Source of the DNA: Onstottus_A sp049273835
GTDB taxonomy: Bacteria; Acidobacteriota; Blastocatellia; UBA7656
NCBI GenBank assembly: GCA_049273835.1
Contig: JBASRM010000653.1
Location: 1 to 18,759, forward strand
Direction: 5' to 3'
Length of the DNA: 18,759 bases
This document shows, one piece after another, positions 14,369-18,759 of this stretch (positions are counted from its first letter, which is position 1; each line of letters begins with the position of its first letter). The translations under genes were made by a program, and so were the position numbers. Under the pieces are notes generated by a model. It had not been told where the DNA came from. It did not search any database and saw nothing but the letters and a program-made list of their open reading frames with translations.

Positions 14369-15565
14369 TCACGGCTGAGGGGTGGACCGATACCCGGGGC
14401 GAGCACGGACCTCAACGCCTTTTCGCGCCAGCCCTATCTTGATCTTGCGATACTTCCCATCGCGAATCTTATTTGTTGGGTAGTAGCCGATCAAGTACTG
14501 ATTGCGCAACTCGTCGGCAATGGCCGCGAAGGCCGCGCGAGTGTCGGCAAAATTGTCTGCCATGTACACTCTCCCGCCGGTGCGTGATGTGATTGTTTGC
14601 AGAAAGGAATCGGCTTCACCGTAAAGCTTGTCCAACGTCGCGGTTATTTGGTCCGGCGGATCGACGCTGGGCATTCTTTGCGTCCTGGTGTTCGTACCAT
14701 TAGGGTCATAGATCACCGGCGGCGTCGGCCGTTGACCAATTTCGATTCGCGGGGCATTAGGTTTTGGGATACCGGTTGGTGTCGGGTCCGGCCCGCCAAA
14801 GTCCGGCGGCAGCGGTATCCGACCATCGATGTCAAATGGGGTCTTGCTCTTCGGGTGTTCGATTTCTTGCCGCCGCGCTTCGGCCTCGATCCACCACCTC
14901 GTATCGAACCGCACAACATAAATCACCGCGCCGATTTCTTCAGCCAGTTTGGTAACGCCTTCTGATGATGCGTCGATGCTTCGCATGTCAACTCCGTCGC
15001 TAAAAAGAACGACCGCGCGACGGCCTTCGATGTCTTTCAATTGATTCAGCGCGAGCGCCACCGCTTCGTAGAGCAGCTTACCGAAACCGGATTCCGTAGC
15101 GGTGATGGCCTTCGCCAGCTCTTCAGGATCCCGGGAAAAATCCGTCAGTCGGCGCACCTCATTGTCGAATGAGACCGCCATCATCTGGTCGCCCGGCCTG
15201 AGCTGACTTGCAAAACTCACTGCTGCGCTCTGAATAGCCTTGAGTCTGTCCTGCGCGCTGTTAGACGTGTCCAGCACAAGCACCGCGCTGAAGGGCTGCT
15301 TCACCGCGGCGAAGAGACTGACGTCCTGCCGCTTGCCGTCCTCTGAAACCGTGAAATCATCGCGCGTGAGGTCTGTTATGAACTTTCCGCTGCGGTCTGT
15401 GACTATTACGGGCACCTGCACCAGCGTCGCGTTCAACCGGAGCGTGTCCTCCTCAGCACTCTTCTTCTGGGGTTCCTGGTAGGTCCCGCGCGGAACGGCG
15501 AGCACCTCCGTAAGGATCAAGACTACCGCGCAGATTATTGACGATCGGGTAATAAGTTTCTTCAT
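14369..15565 (-). CDS. secreted VWFA-related domain protein with canonical MIDAS
   Basis: A 398-residue protein of the acidobacterial VWFA-related family. The signal peptide is at about 1-24 (hydrophobic ICAVVLILTEVLAV). The family N-terminal domain is at 44-90 (VQVPVIVTDRSGKFITDLTRDDFTVSEDG). The VWA domain starts near 92, with the MIDAS motif DTSNS at 99-103 intact, followed by the usual LFSDGVD strand. After the VWA core comes a Pro-rich insertion, about 75 residues (PLPPDFGGPDPTPTGIPKP region). A conserved C-terminal block LRNQYLIGYYPTN...YRKIKIGL closes the protein. It shares the architecture of the 10459-11625 gene, but unlike it should bind a divalent metal. No clear Shine-Dalgarno sequence precedes ATG 15565. 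Function unknown. Confidence 0.9.
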   Translation of the reverse strand: MKKLITRSSIICAVVLILTEVLAVPRGTYQEPQKKSAEEDTLRLNATLVQVPVIVTDRSGKFITDLTRDDFTVSEDGKRQDVSLFAAVKQPFSAVLVLDTSNSAQDRLKAIQSAAVSFASQLRPGDQMMAVSFDNEVRRLTDFSRDPEELAKAITATESGFGKLLYEAVALALNQLKDIEGRRAVVLFSDGVDMRSIDASSEGVTKLAEEIGAVIYVVRFDTRWWIEAEARRQEIEHPKSKTPFDIDGRIPLPPDFGGPDPTPTGIPKPNAPRIEIGQRPTPPVIYDPNGTNTRTQRMPSVDPPDQITATLDKLYGEADSFLQTITSRTGGRVYMADNFADTRAAFAAIADELRNQYLIGYYPTNKIRDGKYRKIKIGLARKGVEVRARPGYRSTPQP

Positions 15566-15637
15566 TGATGCACAAAAGCTGCTCTGTTTTGTGAACGTGA
15601 CCCCGGAGGATTATTGCAGGGGTAGAAATGAGAATCC

Positions 15638-15675
15638 AGCGGGTTGTAAGAAAGCCTTGCTTGCGAGTAAAGGCC
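15638..15675. repeat. dispersed element, copy 2
   Basis: Partner of 14208-14243 in the same orientation, starting AGCGGGTTGTA. It is followed by a GC-rich inverted repeat, CGGCC-AGTTC-GGCCG. It lies between the hemD stop and the start of the second VWA gene. The two copies flank that gene. Confidence 0.4.
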
Positions 15676-15749
15676 GGCCAGTTCGGCCGTCCTACTTGCC
15701 GTCCCTCTCTGCCCAATGATTACGCCTGGCAAGCAGCTTCCAGTCCGTT

Positions 15750-16592
15750 TTACTTCTTGGCAATCGCTTCGACGAGTGCGTCGATCAGAGCATTGACGGT
15801 GTACACCTCCGGCTGAATGATTTTCTCAAGCCCATACTCGGCGGCAGTCTGGGCAGTGACCGGTCCGATGCACGCCACCAGGGTGTGCCGGAGGAGGGCC
15901 GACAAGTCTTCCAACTCGACGAGAGCGGCGAAGTTAGAAACTGTCGAGGAACTTGTAAAAGTAATGGCGTCGATTGAACCCTCCTCGAAGAATCGCACAA
16001 TGCTTTTCTGGTCAATCCGAGGCTTGATGGTTTGATATGTCTCCACCGCATCCACCTGGGCGTCCAATTTGCGCAAACCAACCGGCAAGGTGTCTCTCCC
16101 GACTCGCGCGCGTGGAAGGAGGAACCGCAGACCCCGAATGTTTTCCTCGCCCCCGACATGATCGGCGATAGCCTTCAGCGCACCTTCCGCCTTCGAGTCC
16201 CTCGCGACAACGTGTGTCACTGCGCCCGCCAAATCGAGAGCACGCGCGGTTCCCGGACCTATTGCGCAGATGACCCGCCCGGCAAGCCGTTGCAGGCCAT
16301 CCGAGTGTTTCTCGAGTAAGCGGTGTAAGAAAAACTCCACGCCGTTCGCGCTTGTGAACACAATCCAGTCGTAGTCCTGAAGTCTCTCAATCGAGGCATC
16401 CACCTGCTCCCAGCTGGACGGTGGTACAACCTCTATAGTTGGATAGTGGATGACACTCGCACCAATCGACTCGAGTCGGGCGGTCATTTCCGCAGATTGG
16501 CTGCGCGCTCGGGTTACCATTATTGTCCTGCCGTGCAGAAGTGCGGCAGATAGCGGCCCTGGTCGCTGAGGTTGGTCACTTTCATTCTTCAT
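15750..16592 (-). CDS. hemD: uroporphyrinogen-III synthase HemD
   Basis: Cyclises hydroxymethylbilane to uroporphyrinogen III, the substrate of HemE. The protein has 280 residues. The two-domain fold is marked by IMVTRARSQSAEM near residue 24, WIVFTSANGVEFFL near 75, and CAIGPGTARALDLAGA near 108. The second lobe has FLLPRARVGRDTLP, ITFTSSSTVSNFA and ACIGPVTAQTAAEYG. These are the recurring family blocks; catalysis in HemD relies on few conserved residues. The first 20 residues are extra and polar, and a start inside them is possible. The Shine-Dalgarno sequence is weak. A promoter with an exact TATAAT lies about 40-75 bases upstream. No other heme gene is adjacent. Confidence 0.94.
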   Translation of the reverse strand: MKNESDQPQRPGPLSAALLHGRTIMVTRARSQSAEMTARLESIGASVIHYPTIEVVPPSSWEQVDASIERLQDYDWIVFTSANGVEFFLHRLLEKHSDGLQRLAGRVICAIGPGTARALDLAGAVTHVVARDSKAEGALKAIADHVGGEENIRGLRFLLPRARVGRDTLPVGLRKLDAQVDAVETYQTIKPRIDQKSIVRFFEEGSIDAITFTSSSTVSNFAALVELEDLSALLRHTLVACIGPVTAQTAAEYGLEKIIQPEVYTVNALIDALVEAIAKK

Positions 16593-16639
16593 GTTCGACC
16601 CGCGGGGTAAATAAACGGCGGTCTTGTAAAGGCAAGTAG

Positions 16640-16668
16640 ATTATACGGTTACGGTTTCAGCCGCGCAA
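16640..16668 (-). promoter_or_regulatory. putative sigma-70 promoter of hemD
   Basis: On the minus strand TTGCGC (16668-16663) and a perfect TATAAT (16645-16640) are 17 bases apart. The predicted start is near 16633, about 40 bases before the hemD ATG. Confidence 0.6.
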
Positions 16669-16861
16669 GAATTGAACGTGGCTTGCCGCTAAATGTGGAA
16701 ACAGTAGTAGTTCGCTTGTTCATAGGTCCTTCGGGCAGATGCTCTAGCGGCCATCCGGCATAAGGTCTTCTCTTTCTTGAGTTATATCCGAAAAGTGACC
16801 CTTCTACTAGCAAAACAAGGTTTTTGATCGTTTCGGTCGGTCCAAGAGCAGAGGTATTTTC

Positions 16862-16890
16862 TTGACTTGCCGGTAAATTATTGATATAAA
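16862..16890 (+). promoter_or_regulatory. near-consensus sigma-70 promoter of the H1-like/TPR gene
   Basis: TTGACT (16862-16867) and TATAAA (16885-16890) are 17 bases apart, each one base from consensus. The predicted start is near 16897 and the leader is about 60 bases. This is the best promoter in the window and suggests strong expression. Confidence 0.65.
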
Positions 16891-16959
16891 ACAAGCCATA
16901 AACTAGCGTCAGTGCAGGATTTAAATGGTGCTGGTTCATTCTCAACTCCAAGGAGACCG

Positions 16960-17898
16960 ATGAGTAGCCTTATCAGCAAAGCGACGAAGAGGCGCTTGTC
17001 TGCGTCTCAAAAGGTCCGTGCGACAAAAGGCAAGAAGTCTCCTTCGAGAAAACCTAAGCGTCCAGGCAGAATAACGGCGGCGCCAAAAGCCAAAAAAACT
17101 CAATCCGCTAAGAAGATTGCGGTAGTCAAAAAGGTCAAACGCGCAACATCAGCTAAAAAAAGGGCTATCAGCGTTAGAAGCAGGGCGAAGGCTGCGCGGA
17201 AAAAGAAAAGCGTAAAGGTATCTTCTTCCAAGGTGAAAAAGGCGAACGTTGCCAAGCGGCCTGCCCGCAAGATGGCAACTGCTGCTAAATCGCACGTTAA
17301 AAAAGCGTCAAAAGCCCAGTCCCGCAAAGCAGTTCTAGCCAGAAGAAGAGCGCTAGCTCCGAAACCACTTCCGCAGTTGCCCAAGAAGCCGCCTTCCCCC
17401 GGCACTTTGGCGGCGGTGCGTACTTTCGAGCAAGCATTGAAGCTGTTCAACCGGCATGACTTCTCGGCGGCGAAGGCAGCCTTCGAGACCCTGCTCGCAA
17501 AATTTCCAGAACAAGCTGAGATTGTGGCGCGAGTCCGCACCTATCTGGCAATTTGCGACCAACGGCTTGCCCGTGTACCTTCGGTTCCGCGCAACGCAGA
17601 TGCTCTTTACAACCAGGGAGTGTTCGAACTAAACAAGGGTAATATCACTGAAGCGATCGAGCTGTTCGAAAAGGCGCTCAAAGTTGAACCGCGCGCCGAT
17701 CACGTCCACTACTCTCTCGCCGCTGCTTATGCCCGCCTGAATGAAACTACCAAAGCTCTCGAGGCTCTGCGCCGCGCGATTGGCATTCGTCCAGTCCAAC
17801 GCTCGCACGCAAGGCGCGACCTTGATTTTGTAGGCCTTCGAAGCAATGAAGATTTCCAACAGCTAACCGGGTTTGGGTTCGATCTTATCGATGAATAA
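16960..17898 (+). CDS. histone-H1-like basic tail fused to tetratricopeptide repeats
   Basis: A 312-residue protein in two parts. Residues 1-135 are dominated by Lys, Arg, Ala and Ser (blocks such as KKIAVVKKVK and AARKKKSV) and resemble the C-terminal tail of histone H1, which in other proteins binds DNA or RNA without sequence specificity. A Pro-rich linker (PKPLPQLPKKPPSPG) spans 134-148. TPR-like helix pairs follow at about 153-186 (degenerate), 213-246 and 247-280. The end, DLDFVGLRSNEDFQQL, is a common cap of such TPR proteins. ATG 16960 has AAGGAG just upstream (4-base gap) and is preferred over an in-frame ATG at 16912, which lies within the likely leader. A near-consensus promoter precedes it. 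yvcK starts 32 bases downstream on the same strand. The role, perhaps nucleoid or RNA-linked scaffolding, is inferred. Confidence 0.85.
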   Translation: MSSLISKATKRRLSASQKVRATKGKKSPSRKPKRPGRITAAPKAKKTQSAKKIAVVKKVKRATSAKKRAISVRSRAKAARKKKSVKVSSSKVKKANVAKRPARKMATAAKSHVKKASKAQSRKAVLARRRALAPKPLPQLPKKPPSPGTLAAVRTFEQALKLFNRHDFSAAKAAFETLLAKFPEQAEIVARVRTYLAICDQRLARVPSVPRNADALYNQGVFELNKGNITEAIELFEKALKVEPRADHVHYSLAAAYARLNETTKALEALRRAIGIRPVQRSHARRDLDFVGLRSNEDFQQLTGFGFDLIDE

Positions 17899-17930
17899 CC
17901 GATAAGGCGGTTCGCAAGTTGTTTTCATCT

Positions 17931-18759
17931 ATGCGAGAAAAAGATTCAGGATTGAGAATTGTGTCTATCGGTGGGGGCACCGGTCTTTCATCATTGTTGT
18001 CCGGCCTTAAGTCCTACGTGGGGAAGGAGTCGACGTCGCGTCTCGAGAGCAGTTGGATCGAAACACTCACCGCGGTTGTCACGGTTACCGATGACGGCGG
18101 CAGCTCGGGCAGGCTTCGCGAAGAATTCCAGATACTTCCGCCGGGGGATATTCGCAACTGCATGGCCGCGCTCGCCGAAGACGAGCACTTGCTGACGAGA
18201 CTCTTTCAGTATCGCTTCGAGTCCGGGGGCGATCTCTCGGGTCATAGCTTTGGCAACCTGTTCCTGGCGGCACTCGCGGGAGTAACAGGTGATTTTCTTG
18301 AAGCTGTAAAAGTCAGCAGCGAGGTGCTGGCAATAAAAGGCAGGATATTTCCTTCTACGGTTCAGGACGTCTCGCTGGTGGCCGAGCTTGACGACGGCCG
18401 CGTGATTGAGGGCGAGACCAACATCGTTGAGTCCCGCTCGCGAATCAAACGATTGAGCTTGTCTAGTGAGTGTTGCCGGCCATTGCCGGAAACCCTTGAC
18501 GCGATTAAGGAAGCCGACATTATTACGATCGGCCCCGGCTCACTTTACACTTCTATCGTTCCGAATCTGTTGGTCGATGGAATCGTGGACGCGATGCGCG
18601 AGTCGACCGCTATGAAGGTGTACGTTTGCAACATAATGACACAACCCGGAGAGACGGAAGGCTTTGATCTCAAAGATCACTTGAGGGTGTTGTTCGAATA
18701 TAGCCCTAACCTCGATATTGACTGCGTGATTGTCAACAACGCTCAGATCGGTGCACAAC
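17931..18759 (+). CDS. yvcK: YvcK/CofD-like protein (gluconeogenesis factor family), 3' end cut by window
   Basis: The first 276 residues of a protein whose family usually has about 320-330. Members bind UDP-sugars or related nucleotides and influence carbon metabolism and cell-wall synthesis; some belong to the CofD fold. Visible landmarks are IGGGTGLSSLL at 13-23, TDDGGSSGRLR at 53-63, PPGDIRNCMAAL near 70, GHSFGNLFLAAL near 104, GPGSLYTSIVPNLLV near 203, and VCNIMTQPGETEGF near 234. About 12 residues between the first helix and the TVTDDGG strand (residues 31-44) look longer than usual. No Shine-Dalgarno sequence is visible before ATG 17931; a TTG at 17919 is an alternative. It follows the H1-like/TPR gene by 32 bases and may be co-transcribed with it. 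The frame is still open at the window end. Confidence 0.93.
   Translation, partial: MREKDSGLRIVSIGGGTGLSSLLSGLKSYVGKESTSRLESSWIETLTAVVTVTDDGGSSGRLREEFQILPPGDIRNCMAALAEDEHLLTRLFQYRFESGGDLSGHSFGNLFLAALAGVTGDFLEAVKVSSEVLAIKGRIFPSTVQDVSLVAELDDGRVIEGETNIVESRSRIKRLSLSSECCRPLPETLDAIKEADIITIGPGSLYTSIVPNLLVDGIVDAMRESTAMKVYVCNIMTQPGETEGFDLKDHLRVLFEYSPNLDIDCVIVNNAQIGAQ

Larger units (their letters stand above)
16593..16959. other. divergent intergenic region with two promoters
   Basis: This AT-rich stretch separates hemD (minus) from the H1-like/TPR gene (plus). It holds the two promoters described separately. A 100-codon minus-strand open frame here (16649-16951) has no domain and overlaps both promoters, so it is not called. 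Confidence 0.6.

Noticed and set aside
16649..16951. Minus-strand 100-codon open frame between hemD and the H1-like/TPR gene
   Set aside because: It covers both promoters, has no recognisable domain, and has no ribosome-binding site.
17991..18273. Minus-strand and alternate-frame open frames over the yvcK start
   Set aside because: They are shadows of the well-supported yvcK reading frame.

Overview
The window looks like a chromosomal segment of an Acidobacteriota bacterium, probably Blastocatellia-like. The main clue is two secreted proteins of the VWFA-related family (TIGR03436 type) that is expanded in that phylum. They flank a large secreted FecR/DUF6600 protein, and the DNA is GC-rich. 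The taxon is inferred from gene content, not from a marker gene. No phage, plasmid, transposase or CRISPR genes were seen.

Layout. Positions 57-628: tRNA-Ser(CGA) and tadA on the minus strand; the end of tadA runs 22 bases into the tRNA gene. 814-2179: plus-strand pair of an alpha/beta-hydrolase-fold protein that has lost its catalytic Ser and His, and a DUF2752 membrane protein. 2189-4038: minus-strand run hemE, small basic protein, VOC-fold protein. 4039-4750: GC-rich tandem array of about 62 bp units. 4751-5293: DNA-3-methyladenine glycosylase (minus), divergent from mgtE (5536-6927, plus). 6985-8012: two facing tandem arrays of about 65 bp units. 8068-9183: a one-TM hypothetical protein with decayed copies of its own tail behind it, then a DUF4870 membrane protein. 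9202-9237: strong hairpin between convergent genes. 9259-10308: CPBP intramembrane protease. 10459-15565: cell-envelope cluster VWA, FecR/DUF6600, VWA, all minus. 15750-16592: hemD (minus). 16960-17898: a histone-H1-like basic tail fused to TPRs, behind a near-consensus promoter. 17931 to the end: YvcK/CofD-like gene, cut by the window edge.

How the genes connect. HemD and HemE catalyse consecutive steps of tetrapyrrole synthesis, but about 12 kb separates them and each has its own good sigma-70-type promoter. The housekeeping genes (tRNA-Ser, tadA, hemE, mpg, mgtE, hemD, yvcK) are interleaved with envelope genes of unknown role.

The most unusual content is non-coding. The arrays at 6985-7417 and 7444-8012 are diverged relatives in opposite orientation that meet at a 15/17 bp inverted repeat. 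Their units form the same bulged hairpin with the same GCCA loop (reading array B as its reverse complement), and three base pairs differ by compensatory double substitutions. That argues for selection on structure, or for descent of a structured REP-like element. A third array (4224-4738) is unrelated in sequence but has a similar period and a similar bulged hairpin. All assignments are by reading alone; no database search was run.
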